This document shows positions 24,380 to 34,277 of a stretch of DNA of 64,000 nt, in pieces. Each line of letters opens with the position of its first letter. The first letter of the stretch is position 1. Made by a program: the position numbers and the translations under genes. The notes beneath the pieces were generated by a model, which was not told the DNA's origin, searched no databases, and saw nothing but the letters and a program-made list of their open reading frames with translations. The DNA lies in NCBI GenBank assembly GCA_035502775.1, contig DATJUB010000012.1:42358-106357 (forward strand), written 5' to 3'. This DNA is from 67-14 sp035502775 (GTDB taxonomy: Bacteria; Actinomycetota; Thermoleophilia; Solirubrobacterales; 70-9).

Positions 24380-24985
24380 ATGACAACGAACGTAACCGTG
24401 GGAATCATCGGGGCCGGCAACATCGGCCGGGCGATCGCCACCCAGATGCTGCGCGGCGGAAACGAGGTCGTGATCGCCAACAGTCGTGGGCCGGAAACCC
24501 TCGGTGACGTGGTCGAGAAGCTCGGCGAGGGAGCCCGGGCCGGAACCATCGCCGAAGCCGCCTCATGCGAAGTGGTGGCGGTCGCGGTCCCCTGGGCTCA
24601 CATCGAGGGTGCGGTCAAGGGCATCGAGTGGGACGGCCGGATCGTGATCGACGCCAACAACGCGGTGGTCCCACCGGACTACAAGCCTGCCGATCTCGGT
24701 GGACGGGTCTCCAGCGAGGTCTTCGCCGAATGGGTGCCCGGCGCGAGGGTCGTCAAGACCGCGAACATCCTGCTGGCCTCCGTGCTGGCCTCGGATCCGG
24801 TCCTGCCGGAGGGCCGCCGGGTCCTGTTCGTCTCCGGTGACGACCAGGAGGCCAAGGACACGGTCGGCGAACTCTTCACCGGGGCGGGCTTCCGCACCAT
24901 CGACGTCGGCGGCCTCCGCACCGGCGGCGCCCTCCATCAATTCCCGGGCGCTCCCCTGGCCCGCAGCCTGATCGCCACCGACTAG
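24380..24985 (+). CDS. NADPH-dependent F420 reductase / NADP oxidoreductase coenzyme F420-dependent family
   Basis: About 201 residues forming one Rossmann domain: VGIIGAGNIGRAIATQMLRGGNEVVIANSRGP carries the dinucleotide motif and the Asn-Ser-Arg that reads the NADP phosphate. The middle VVAVAVPWAH and IVIDANNAV strands and the GARVVKTANIL segment match the F420-dependent NADP reductase fold, though many family members do not use F420. The ATG at 24380 is preferred (GAGGAAG upstream); a GTG at 24374 overlapping the previous stop is the alternative. The stop codon overlaps that of pfkA as CTAG. Confidence 0.8.
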   Translation: MTTNVTVGIIGAGNIGRAIATQMLRGGNEVVIANSRGPETLGDVVEKLGEGARAGTIAEAASCEVVAVAVPWAHIEGAVKGIEWDGRIVIDANNAVVPPDYKPADLGGRVSSEVFAEWVPGARVVKTANILLASVLASDPVLPEGRRVLFVSGDDQEAKDTVGELFTGAGFRTIDVGGLRTGGALHQFPGAPLARSLIATD

Positions 24986-26007
24986 CCGAAGAAGACCTCG
25001 GCCTCCTCGTAGAGCTCCGGGGGAACGGTCTTCAGCTCGGCGACCGCTTCGGCGATCTCGACCATCTCGATCTCGGTCGATCGCAGGGCGGTCATCTTGC
25101 CCCACTGTCCTTCGTGGGCCGCCTCGATCGCGTGCAGGCCGAACCTGGTCGCGAGAACGCGGTCGAAGGCGGTCGGGGTGCCGCCTCGCTGCACGTGGCC
25201 GAGCACGGTCGCCCGTGCCTCCTTGCCCGTCCTCGATTCGATCTCCTCCTCGAGCCAGTGGGCCACCCCGCCGAGACGGGCGTGACCGAAGGCGTCGGTC
25301 TTGCTCTCATCCTGAGCCGGGAAGCCGCCGATCGGCTTGGCACCTTCGGAGACCACCACGATCGGCGCGTACTGGTCCTCGAAGCGCCGCTCAATGTACG
25401 CGCAGACCCGTTCGAGATCGAAGTCCTGTTCCGGGATGAGGATGACGTTGGCACCGCCCGCAAGGCCGGCATGGAACGCGATCCAGCCGGCATGGCGGCC
25501 CATGACCTCGACGATCAGCACCCGGTGATGACTCTCCGCGGTGGTGTGGAGCCGGTCGATCGCCTCCATCGCGATGTTCACGGCCGTGTCGAAGCCGAAG
25601 GTGTAGTCGGTGGCTCCGAGATCGTTGTCGATCGTCTTCGGTACCCCGATCACCTTGATCCCGGCGTCGTTGAGCGTCTTGGCGACGCCGAGCGTGTCTT
25701 CACCGCCGATCGCGATCAGACCATCGATCCCCTGGGCCTCCAGGTTCCGCCCGATCAGCTCGACTCCACCGTCGACCTTGGCCGGATTGGTCCGGGAGGA
25801 GCCGAGGATGGTGCCGCCACGGGGCAGGATGCCACGCACCAGGTCGATCCCGAGCGGTATCGAGTCAAGCTCCAGAGGACCGCGCCAGCCGTCACGAAAA
25901 CCGATGAACTCGTCGCCGTACTGGGATACCCCGCGCCGGACGATTCCACGGATCACGGCATTCAGACCGGGACAATCGCCCCCGCCCGTCAGCACGCCGA
26001 TCCGCAT
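24982..26007 (-). CDS. pfp: 6-phosphofructokinase, predicted pyrophosphate-dependent
   Basis: A 341-residue phosphofructokinase that makes fructose 1,6-bisphosphate from fructose 6-phosphate. The active site reads GVLTGGGDCPGLNA at the start, GGEDT at 101-105, PKTIDND at 123-129 and VEVMGRHAGWIA near 170. Asp104 and Lys124 replace the two glycines found in ATP-dependent enzymes (GGxGT, PGTIDND) and are the established determinants of pyrophosphate use, as in the Amycolatopsis enzyme. I therefore predict PPi as phosphoryl donor, which would make the step reversible. It follows a small TM protein and trpA on the same strand. Confidence 0.92.
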   Translation of the reverse strand: MRIGVLTGGGDCPGLNAVIRGIVRRGVSQYGDEFIGFRDGWRGPLELDSIPLGIDLVRGILPRGGTILGSSRTNPAKVDGGVELIGRNLEAQGIDGLIAIGGEDTLGVAKTLNDAGIKVIGVPKTIDNDLGATDYTFGFDTAVNIAMEAIDRLHTTAESHHRVLIVEVMGRHAGWIAFHAGLAGGANVILIPEQDFDLERVCAYIERRFEDQYAPIVVVSEGAKPIGGFPAQDESKTDAFGHARLGGVAHWLEEEIESRTGKEARATVLGHVQRGGTPTAFDRVLATRFGLHAIEAAHEGQWGKMTALRSTEIEMVEIAEAVAELKTVPPELYEEAEVFFG

Positions 26008-26010
26008 GGC

Positions 26011-26196
26011 CTACTCGGTCTTGTTGCCGGGGCGCAGCGGCTTCATCTTGTCGATGAGCGGCTGGCAGACGTGGATGAACGCGCCTCCGAAGAGGACCGC
26101 GAAGAAGACGCAACCGGCCACCGGACCACCCTGGCCCTGCGAGTAGGAGAAGACGGCAGCGGCGGCGGCAATGAAAAGTGTGACCGGGATCAGCAT
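26011..26196 (-). CDS. Hypothetical 61-residue two-helix membrane protein
   Basis: Two hydrophobic helices (about 2-19 and 27-46) with a Gly-rich turn and a basic C-terminus (KMKPLRPGNK). No family recognised. It lies 3 bp upstream of pfp and 31 bp downstream of trpA on the same strand. A TAGGAT hexamer 7 nt before its ATG suggests its own leaderless promoter, which would also drive pfp. Confidence 0.6.
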   Translation of the reverse strand: MLIPVTLFIAAAAAVFSYSQGQGGPVAGCVFFAVLFGGAFIHVCQPLIDKMKPLRPGNKTE

Positions 26197-26203
26197 CAGG
26201 GGA

Positions 26204-26209
26204 ATCCTA
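26204..26209 (-). promoter_or_regulatory. -10 element of the small TM protein / pfp unit
   Basis: TAGGAT followed by 7 nt and the ATG at 26196. Confidence 0.4.
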
Positions 26210-26227
26210 GCGAAAGCGGGCGGACGG

Positions 26228-27038
26228 CTACCGCTCGATGGCGGCGCGGGTCTCGGCCAGAAACCGGGTGACCTCGGCGACGGCCGTGTCGGTGTCGGGA
26301 GCGTCGGCGACCAGGCGCACGAGCTTCGATCCGATGATCACTCCGTCGGCGATCCCGCCGACCTCGCCGGCCTGATCGGGCGTGCCGATCCCGAAGCCGA
26401 CCGCGACCGGAACCTCGGCCTTGCCTTTCACGTCCTCGACCAGTTCCCGGAGATGGACGGGCACCTCCCGGCGTTCTCCGGTCGTGCCGACCGAGGAGAC
26501 GACGTAGACGAAACCGGCCGCGATCCGGCAGATCTCCTCGCGGCGGGCACCGAGGGTGGTAGGCGCGATCAGCGGCACGACCGCCAGCCCCGCCTGGTTG
26601 AGCACGTTCCGGGTCGGCTCGTCCTCGCCCAGCGGCAGGTCCGGCACGATCACGCCGGAGGCACCGGCGGCGATCGCCCGTTCGGCGAAGGCACCGGGCC
26701 CATCCTTGCCGAGCACCATGTTGGTGTAGGCCATCAGGACGACCGGAACCCGGTCACTGACCGCCCGGCAGGTGTCCAGCACGTTCTCGAACCTGACCCC
26801 GGCGCTCAGGGCGACCGTGGCGGCGTTGTGGATCACCGGACCGTCGGCGAGCGGATCGGAGTACGGGACGCCGAGCTCGATCAGGTCCGCCCCGGCGTCG
26901 GCGTAGGCGGTGGCGACACGGATCGAGGCTTCCGGATCGGGGAAGCCGCCCATCATGTACGGCATCAGTGCGGCGCGCCCTTCGGCTTTCGCCCGGGCGA
27001 AGGCAGCTTCGATGCGTTCGGCGCCGACCGACAATGTC

Positions 27039-27046
<8 letters not shown>
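26228..27046 (-). CDS. trpA: Tryptophan synthase alpha chain
   Basis: A 272-residue TIM-barrel subunit that splits indole-3-glycerol phosphate into indole and glyceraldehyde 3-phosphate; the indole is channelled to TrpB. PYMMGGFPDPE and the LIELGVPYSDPLADGP signature (catalytic Glu and Asp) are present, with VVSSVGTTGER in the phosphate-binding loop region and VAVGFGIGTP. The ATG at 27046 (MPETL) overlaps the trpB stop by 8 nt, ensuring coupled synthesis of the two subunits. Confidence 0.96.
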
Positions 27047-28211
<1,165 letters not shown>

Positions 28212-28245
28212 CGACTTGTGGACCCGCTGGTGCTGGATGTCCAAT

Positions 28246-28875
28246 TCAGGCCACCGGGGTGTAGCGCGCCGCGTGGAAGAAGCTGGCCATCTTGCCGTGA
28301 TCCTTGAATCCGGGCGAGGACTCGATCCCGCTCGCGACATCCACCGCGTCCGGACGGGTTACCCGGATCGCCTCGGTGACGTTGTCCGGGTTCAGGCCGC
28401 CGGCGACGATGAAGGGCACGCCGGAGTGATGGTTGTGAAGCAGGTTCCAATCGAAGGTCTTGCCCGTTCCGCCCCACAGCCCGGCCTTGCCGGTGTCGTA
28501 GAGGTGGTAGTCGGTGCGATACGCCTCGGCCCCGCGGATGTCACCGGAATCGGCCACGTGGATCGCCTTGATCACCTTGACGCCGGTGCGGCGGGCGACC
28601 TCGGTGCAGAAGGACATGCCTTCGTTGCCGCTCAGCTGGACCATGCTCAGGTTGGCGTTCGCCACCGCCTCGACCACGCGGTCCAGGGTCGGATTCACGA
28701 ACACGCCGACGATCTCGCAATCTCTGCGGAAGGCCGCCCCGATCTCGGCGGCGTCACTGAACTTGACCCGCCGGGGGCTCTCCTTGTGGTGAATCAGGCC
28801 GATCGCCCAGGCGCCCAGCCCCACGGCTTCTTCGGCGTCTTCGAGATTCGTTATTCCACAGACCTTTACCTTCAT
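28246..28875 (-). CDS. trpF: Phosphoribosylanthranilate isomerase
   Basis: A 209-residue TIM-barrel enzyme of tryptophan synthesis that converts N-phosphoribosylanthranilate to CdRP. KVCGITNLEDA at the start holds the catalytic Cys; VGVFVN and VIKAIHV are internal strands, and GGLNPDNV with AVDVASGIESSPG provides the phosphate-binding loops and catalytic Asp. The ATG at 28875 is preceded by TACCCT at 6-nt spacing, suggesting that the trpFBA half of the pathway has its own leaderless promoter, separate from trpEGDC. Confidence 0.95.
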   Translation of the reverse strand: MKVKVCGITNLEDAEEAVGLGAWAIGLIHHKESPRRVKFSDAAEIGAAFRRDCEIVGVFVNPTLDRVVEAVANANLSMVQLSGNEGMSFCTEVARRTGVKVIKAIHVADSGDIRGAEAYRTDYHLYDTGKAGLWGGTGKTFDWNLLHNHHSGVPFIVAGGLNPDNVTEAIRVTRPDAVDVASGIESSPGFKDHGKMASFFHAARYTPVA

Positions 28876-28881
28876 GCATCT

Positions 28882-28887
28882 AGGGTA
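28882..28887 (-). promoter_or_regulatory. -10 element of trpFBA (leaderless)
   Basis: TACCCT, AGATGC, then the trpF ATG. It lies downstream of the htrA terminator, so trpFBA would not depend on the upstream trp promoter. Confidence 0.45.
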
Positions 28888-28920
28888 GGGGAAGCTCTGA
28901 ATCGGGGCCTGCAAGACCAA

Positions 28921-28953
28921 CGGGAAAGGGGCCCGTGGGTGGCCCCTTTCCCG
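28921..28953 (-). terminator. Strong hairpin terminator after htrA
   Basis: Perfect 13-bp arms (28921-28933 and 28941-28953) around a 7-nt loop, 37 bp past the htrA stop. The stem is not followed by a pronounced U-run. Confidence 0.75.
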
Positions 28954-28989
28954 TCGTGGAATCGCCTTTCGGCGGGATGAAAACTCTGT

Positions 28990-30276
28990 CTACTGACCGA
29001 AGCCCGGCGGCAGCGCGGGCTGCTCTCCCTGCTGCTCGGGCGGGGTCTGGGACGAATCGCCCGAGGATGAACCCGACGCGTCGTCCGGGCGCTCGCCCAA
29101 GGTGACCGTGACGTCCTTGCTCTGACCGTCGCGGTCGAGGGTGACGTCGATCTTGTCGCCGACCTTGGCCTCGTTGATCGCGGCGACCACCTCTTCCATC
29201 GAGCTGACGTCCTTGCCATCTACCGCGGTGATGATGTCGCCGCCGGTGAGCACCTTGGCGCCCTCGACCGTGACGGCGGTGTCGCCACCCTCGATCCCGG
29301 CGTCGTCGGCCCCGCTGTCCTTGGTGACCTCCTGGACCAGCACGCCGCTGTCGGTGTCGAGGTTGAGCGCGTCGGCTACGTCCGAGTTGATGGTCGCGCC
29401 GCTGATGCCGAGGAAGGCGTGCTTGACCTCACCGGTCGTCTTCAGCTGATCGACCACCGACTTGACCGTGTCCGAGGGGATCGCGAAGCCGATGCCGACG
29501 CTGCCGTTGCTGCCGCCGCCGGTCGCGATCTGCGAGTTGACGCCGATCACCTCACCGTCGGTGTTGATCAATGGGCCGCCCGAGTTGCCGGGGTTGATCG
29601 AGGCGTCGGTCTGGATGACGTTGGAGATGGAGAAGCCGTTGGTGCTCTGGATCTCACGCTGCAGGGCGGAGACGATGCCGGTCGTGACCGTGCGGTCGAG
29701 GCCGAAGGGGTTGCCGATCGCGACGACCGGGTCACCGACCTTCATGTCGGCCGAGTCGCCGATCGCCAGCGGATGCATCGCGTCTTCCGGCGCGTCGACC
29801 TTCAGCAGGGCCAGGTCGCTCGATTCGTCGGCTCCGACCAGTTCCGCGTCGTAGCTGGTGTCCGAGTCGCCGAGGGTCACCTTGATCTCGCTGGCGCCGT
29901 TGACCACGTGGTTGTTGGTCACCATGTGGCCCTCTTTGTCGATCAGGAAGCCGGAGCCGGTCGCGGTGCCCTGCTGAGACTGTCCGTACGGATCGAATTC
30001 GGAGCCGCCCTCCGAGACGCCCGAGGCGGTGATGAAGCCGACGCCGGTGCCGTCCCGCTCGTAGATCTGGTTGACGAGTCCCTGATCCTGGTTGTCGGCG
30101 ACGGGATTCGCCGTCGCGATGGTTCTGGTCGTGGTCTCGTTCTTGCCTATCCAGCCGGCCTGCACCGCACCGAAGCCGAGCACGGCAACGAGAAGGCCGC
30201 CCAGGAGGGCGGCGAAGAACATGTTTCGGAAGGAACCACCTCGACTTGTCATGGCAGCATCATTGACGCCACGCAT
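28990..30276 (-). CDS. HtrA/DegP-like membrane-anchored serine protease with PDZ domain
   Basis: A 428-residue protein: a short cytoplasmic tail, one TM helix (about 20-42), a trypsin-like S1C protease domain (about 75-290) and one PDZ domain (about 300-400), then a Ser/Pro/Gln-rich tail. The triad is visible as His in VTNNHVV, Asp in SDLALLKV and Ser in GNSGGPL. HtrA proteases degrade or refold damaged proteins outside the membrane. It sits between trpC and trpF, bounded by its own promoter region (paired direct repeats) and a strong terminator. ATG 30276 is used; ATG 30252 (MTSRGG) is possible. Confidence 0.93.
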   Translation of the reverse strand: MRGVNDAAMTSRGGSFRNMFFAALLGGLLVAVLGFGAVQAGWIGKNETTTRTIATANPVADNQDQGLVNQIYERDGTGVGFITASGVSEGGSEFDPYGQSQQGTATGSGFLIDKEGHMVTNNHVVNGASEIKVTLGDSDTSYDAELVGADESSDLALLKVDAPEDAMHPLAIGDSADMKVGDPVVAIGNPFGLDRTVTTGIVSALQREIQSTNGFSISNVIQTDASINPGNSGGPLINTDGEVIGVNSQIATGGGSNGSVGIGFAIPSDTVKSVVDQLKTTGEVKHAFLGISGATINSDVADALNLDTDSGVLVQEVTKDSGADDAGIEGGDTAVTVEGAKVLTGGDIITAVDGKDVSSMEEVVAAINEAKVGDKIDVTLDRDGQSKDVTVTLGERPDDASGSSSGDSSQTPPEQQGEQPALPPGFGQ

Positions 30277-30279
30277 TCG

Positions 30280-30312
30280 CCTTGTCTAAGACGTTTCTTA
30301 GCCTTTTCTAAA
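30280..30312 (-). promoter_or_regulatory. Direct repeats and palindrome in the htrA promoter region
   Basis: Minus-strand TTTAGAAAAGG (30312-30302) and CTTAGACAAGG (30290-30280) agree at 9 of 11 positions and are 22 bp apart, two helical turns. Between and overlapping them is CTAAG-N6-CTTAG (30286-30301). This fits binding of a response regulator or other dimeric factor. Confidence 0.4.
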
Positions 30313-30316
30313 GTGG

Positions 30317-31123
30317 TCAGGGCAGGAAATGCTCGCTGGTGGCGTCGCTGACGCCTCCCAGCTCCCTGACCTTGGCCGAGGGGTCCTCGGACTTCATCAG
30401 GCTCTCGCCGATCAGGGCGGCGTCGACGCCGACCCTTTCCAGCTCGACCAGTTCCTCGCGGGTGGAGATTCCGCTTTCCGAGACGACGGTCTTGCCGGCC
30501 GGGACGTCGGTGATCAGGTCATACGTCGTCTGGACGTCGACCACGCCGGTGTCGAGATTGCGGTTGTTGATGCCGATCACCTCGGCGTCGGCCTCGAGGG
30601 CGCGATCGAGCTCGCGCTCGTCGTGGACCTCGACCAGGCAGTCGAGATCGAGCTCCCAGGCTTCGGCCTGGAAGGCCCGCAGGCGCTCGTCGTCGAGCAC
30701 CGCGACGATCAGCAGCACCGCGTCGGCCCCGCCCACCGCCGCTTCGAGCAGCTGGTAGCGATCGACGATGAAGTCCTTGCGGATGATCGGCAGGCCGCAG
30801 CTTTCGCGGGCTTTGGCGAGGTCTTCCAGGCTGCCGCCGAAATGGACCTCGTCGGTGAGCACGGACAATGCGGCCGCCCCGCCCTGCTCGTATGCCTTGA
30901 CCTGCGTCGCGAGATCGGTACCGGGCGCGATGTCACCGGCGCTGGGTGAGCGGCGCTTGAACTCGCAGATCAGCGACATTCCGGGTCTGGTCAGGGCCTC
31001 ACGGAAGGGGCGATCCTTGTCGCGCAGGCCGAGATCGGCCTCCAGCTTTTCCAGAGGCACCTGCTTCCTGCGCCTATCGACACTTTGGCCCGCGGCCGAG
31101 ATGAGCTGCTCGAGTATTCCCAC
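30317..31123 (-). CDS. trpC: Indole-3-glycerol phosphate synthase
   Basis: A 268-residue TIM-barrel enzyme closing the indole ring from CdRP. CEFKRRSPSAGDI (catalytic Lys), ALSVLTDEVHFGGSLEDL, IIRKDFIVDRYQL, VEVHDERELDRAL, GINNRNLDTGVVD and SESGISTREEL are all in order. Start is GTG 31123, 13 bp after the trpD stop. It is the last gene of the trpEGDC run before htrA. Confidence 0.96.
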   Translation of the reverse strand: MGILEQLISAAGQSVDRRRKQVPLEKLEADLGLRDKDRPFREALTRPGMSLICEFKRRSPSAGDIAPGTDLATQVKAYEQGGAAALSVLTDEVHFGGSLEDLAKARESCGLPIIRKDFIVDRYQLLEAAVGGADAVLLIVAVLDDERLRAFQAEAWELDLDCLVEVHDERELDRALEADAEVIGINNRNLDTGVVDVQTTYDLITDVPAGKTVVSESGISTREELVELERVGVDAALIGESLMKSEDPSAKVRELGGVSDATSEHFLP

Positions 31124-31136
31124 TAGCGGAGACAGA

Positions 31137-32159
31137 CTACTGATCGGAGGTGAAGCTTACGAGACGTGAAAGAACGCCTGCGGCCGCACCGCCGTCGATC
31201 GAGTCGCGCGCGGCCTCGACACCGGCCGCGAAATCATCGGCCTTCCCGCCCACGTAGATGGCCGCGGCGGCGTTCAGGAGGACCAGATCGCGGCGCGGTG
31301 AGCGCTCGCCCTCGAGCACCGCCCGGGTCGCGTCCGCGTTCTCCTGAGGGCTGCCACCGGCCACCGTGGACAGCTCCGCGGTCTCCATGCCGAACTCTCC
31401 CGGCTCGACCAGGACCTCCCTGGTGCCGCCGTCTATCACCTCGATCATGCGGGTCCTTCCCGAGATCGTGACCTCGTCCAGCCCGTCGTCTCCGGCGACC
31501 ACCAGGGCCCTTTCGCAATCGAGACCGACCAGCGCCTCGGCGATCGATTCCTGGTAGCGGCGATCGGCGACGCCGATGACCTGCCGGGACGCTCCCGCCG
31601 GGTTGGTCAGCGGGCCGAGGAAGTTGAAGATGGTGCGGACCGCGAGTTCCTTGCGCACCGGGATCACATGGGCCATCGCGGTGTGGTGGCGGGGAGCGAA
31701 CATGAATCCGAAGCCGATCTCGTCGATCGACGCGCCGACCCGGGCCGAATCGATCTCGATGTTGACACCGAGCGCCTCCAGCAGATCGGCCGATCCGCTC
31801 TGGCTCGTGTTCGAACGGTTGCCGTGCTTGGCGACCGCGCAGCCGGCCCCGGCGGCGACGATCGCCGCCGTGGTCGAGACGTTGAAGGTGGAGGGACCGC
31901 CACCGGTGCCCGCCGTGTCGACCAGGTCATGGCGCGCCGCCTCGACCTGGTTCGCCAGCGACCGCATGGTCCGGGCCAGGCCGACCAGCTCGGGCACGGT
32001 CTCCCCCTTGGTCCGCAGCGCGATCAGGAACGCGCCGGTCTGGACCTCGCTGGAGCGGCCCTCCATGATCTCGGACAGAACGGCCGAGGCGTGATCGGCG
32101 GTCAGGTGGTTCCCGGAGGCGACCGCGTCGATCGCCCGGGTCACGACTTCATTCGGCAA
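31137..32159 (-). CDS. trpD: Anthranilate phosphoribosyltransferase
   Basis: A 340-residue enzyme that transfers phosphoribose from PRPP to anthranilate. The PRPP-binding DTAGTGGGPSTFNVST, KHGNRSNTSQSGSADLLEALG and RTIFNFLGPLTNPA segments are intact. The TTG start at 32159 overlaps the trpG stop by 11 nt and has AAGGAG 6 nt upstream, so it is well supported. Confidence 0.96.
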   Translation of the reverse strand: MPNEVVTRAIDAVASGNHLTADHASAVLSEIMEGRSSEVQTGAFLIALRTKGETVPELVGLARTMRSLANQVEAARHDLVDTAGTGGGPSTFNVSTTAAIVAAGAGCAVAKHGNRSNTSQSGSADLLEALGVNIEIDSARVGASIDEIGFGFMFAPRHHTAMAHVIPVRKELAVRTIFNFLGPLTNPAGASRQVIGVADRRYQESIAEALVGLDCERALVVAGDDGLDEVTISGRTRMIEVIDGGTREVLVEPGEFGMETAELSTVAGGSPQENADATRAVLEGERSPRRDLVLLNAAAAIYVGGKADDFAAGVEAARDSIDGGAAAGVLSRLVSFTSDQ

Positions 32160-32748
32160 CTGCGACTCCTTCGCTTGGAATTTCGTACTCGACCCCGATG
32201 AAGGTCGCGATCATCGACATGCCCAGTGGCGTCAGGACCGACTCGGGATGGAACTGGACGCCCTCGGCGGGAAGTTCCCGGTGCCGCACTCCCATCACGA
32301 TGTCACCGAAGGTGGAACTCACCTCGAGCGCGTCCGGGATGTCGGGACCGGCGATCAGCGAGTGGTAGCGGCCCACCGTGAGCGGTGAGGGCAGGCCCTG
32401 GTAGATCGTCCTGCCGTCGTGCTCGATCTCCGCGTGCTTGCCGTGGATCGGCTCGGCCTGGACGACCGTGCCGCCGAAGGCCTGGACCATCGCCTGATGT
32501 CCGAGACAGACGCCCAGCACCGGGATCCCCGCTTCGGCGAAGGCGGGGATCGCCTCCAGCGAGACCCCTGCCTCGTTCGGCGTGCACGGTCCGGGTGAGA
32601 CCACCACCCGGCCGTAGCCTGCATCGAGCAGCTCCGGGACGGTCTTCACGTCGTTGCGCACGACCTCGACCTCGGCCCCCAGCTCGCCCAGGTACTGCAC
32701 CAGGTTGTAGGTGAATGAGTCGTAGTTGTCGATCACCAGTACGCGCAT
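32149..32748 (-). CDS. trpG: Anthranilate synthase component II (glutamine amidotransferase)
   Basis: A 199-residue class I amidotransferase that supplies ammonia to TrpE. Opening MRVLVIDNYDSFTYNLVQYL, then VVSPGPCTPNEAG, the nucleophile in GVCLGHQAM and the His-Glu pair in GVQFHPES. ATG 32748 lies 5 bp after the trpE stop. A second use for 4-amino-4-deoxychorismate synthesis is possible, as in other amphibolic TrpG/PabA proteins. Confidence 0.95.
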   Translation of the reverse strand: MRVLVIDNYDSFTYNLVQYLGELGAEVEVVRNDVKTVPELLDAGYGRVVVSPGPCTPNEAGVSLEAIPAFAEAGIPVLGVCLGHQAMVQAFGGTVVQAEPIHGKHAEIEHDGRTIYQGLPSPLTVGRYHSLIAGPDIPDALEVSSTFGDIVMGVRHRELPAEGVQFHPESVLTPLGMSMIATFIGVEYEIPSEGVAVAE

Positions 32749-32753
32749 GCCGC

Positions 32754-34277
32754 TCACGCCCAATCCGGATGTTCGCAGGCGACCTCGACCGCACGGAACA
32801 TCGCCTTGGCCTTGTTCACCGACTCTTCGTACTCATAGGCGGGCTTGGCGTCGGCGACGGTGCCGCCGCCGGCCTGGATGTGAACCTGCCCGTCCTTGAT
32901 CAGCGCCGTGCGGATGTGGATCGCGGTGTCGAGATCCCCGTCCCAGGAGAGATAGCCGATCGCGCCGCCGTAGGAGCAGCGCTTCACGGTCTCCATCTCG
33001 TCGATGATCTGCATCGCCCGCACCTTGGGCGCGCCCGAGAGCGTGCCGGCGGGCAGGGCCGAGCGCAGCACGTCGAGCGCGCCGACGCCGGGACGCAGCT
33101 GCCCGGTGACCCGGCTGACGATGTGCATCACGTGGGAGTAGGTCTCGACCACCATCAGCTCTTCGACCTCGACCGTGCCGTAGACGGCCTCCCTGCCGAT
33201 GTCGTTGCGGGCAAGGTCGACCAGCATCACGTGTTCCGCCCGCTCCTTGGGATCGGAGATCAGCTTCTCGGCGAGCGCGCGATCCTCCTCCTCGGTGCCG
33301 CCGCGGGGAGAGGTTCCGGCGATCGGCCGGATCTCGACCACGTCGCCGTTCACCTTCAGCAGCGGCTCCGGCGAGGCTCCGGCGATCTGGAAGTCGCCGA
33401 ACTCGAGGAAGTACATGTAGGGCGACGGGTTGATCGCCCGGAGACCCCTGTAGATCGAGAGCGCCTCGGCCTTCTGCTCGGCCGAGAAACGCTGCGAAGG
33501 GACCACCTGAAAGGCGTCTCCGGCGTAGATGTACTCGACGATCCGGGCGACGGTCGCCTCGAACTGCTCGCGGGTCACGTTCGACTCGAAGGGCGGGGCG
33601 TCGACCGAAGCGGTGCCCTCGACGATCGGGACCGGACCGCGCAGCCGTTCGCGCACCGCGGCGATCTTCTCCGCGGCCCGTTCGTAGGCCGCGTCGATGC
33701 CATCCTCCTCGGCGAAGGCGCAGGACATGATCGTCATCTGGTTGTGCAGGTGATCGAAGATCACCATCACGTCGGTGATCATCAGGGCCAGGTCCGGCAG
33801 TCCGAGCGGATCGTCGTTCGGCGGGCCCAGCGGCTCGACCGTGCGCACCAGGTCATAGCCGAACAGGCCGACCGCTCCACCGGCGAACGGGGGCAGGCCG
33901 GGAACCTCGGCCACGCGGTACTGGGCCAGGTGATTGGCGACCGCCTCATAGGGGTCCGGGGCGTCGACCTTGGAGATCGCCTCGCCCTCGCCCGAGATCG
34001 CGTCACCGGGGAATTCGGATAGATAGCCGCCGCTCCAGCGGAGGATCGAGTGAGGCTGGGTACCGAGGAAGGAGTAGCGGCCGACCTGGCCGCGCTCGGC
34101 GGACTCCAGCAGGAAGCAGGGACCGTCGTCGCGCAGCTTCAGCAGGGCCGAGACCGGGGTCTCGCAATCGTCGGTGAAAGTGAGCTTCACCGGCACGACG
34201 TTCGAGGCCGGGGTGAGCTCCCTGGCCCGCTCGAGGGTCGGCTCCAGCCGCGAGATCAGGTCAGGATCGGCGGCCAT
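32754..34277 (-). CDS. trpE: Anthranilate synthase component I
   Basis: A 507-residue chorismate-using enzyme that forms anthranilate with TrpG. The N-terminal part has LLESAERGQVGRYSFLG, near the tryptophan feedback site; the catalytic part has FEFGDF-like and SPEPLLKV segments, IRPIAGTSPRGG, ELMVVETYSHVMHIVS, LPAGTLSGAPKVRAMQII and YGGAIGYLSWDG. Its ATG overlaps the hisIE end by 17 nt, tying it to the histidine gene. Confidence 0.96.
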   Translation of the reverse strand: MAADPDLISRLEPTLERARELTPASNVVPVKLTFTDDCETPVSALLKLRDDGPCFLLESAERGQVGRYSFLGTQPHSILRWSGGYLSEFPGDAISGEGEAISKVDAPDPYEAVANHLAQYRVAEVPGLPPFAGGAVGLFGYDLVRTVEPLGPPNDDPLGLPDLALMITDVMVIFDHLHNQMTIMSCAFAEEDGIDAAYERAAEKIAAVRERLRGPVPIVEGTASVDAPPFESNVTREQFEATVARIVEYIYAGDAFQVVPSQRFSAEQKAEALSIYRGLRAINPSPYMYFLEFGDFQIAGASPEPLLKVNGDVVEIRPIAGTSPRGGTEEEDRALAEKLISDPKERAEHVMLVDLARNDIGREAVYGTVEVEELMVVETYSHVMHIVSRVTGQLRPGVGALDVLRSALPAGTLSGAPKVRAMQIIDEMETVKRCSYGGAIGYLSWDGDLDTAIHIRTALIKDGQVHIQAGGGTVADAKPAYEYEESVNKAKAMFRAVEVACEHPDWA

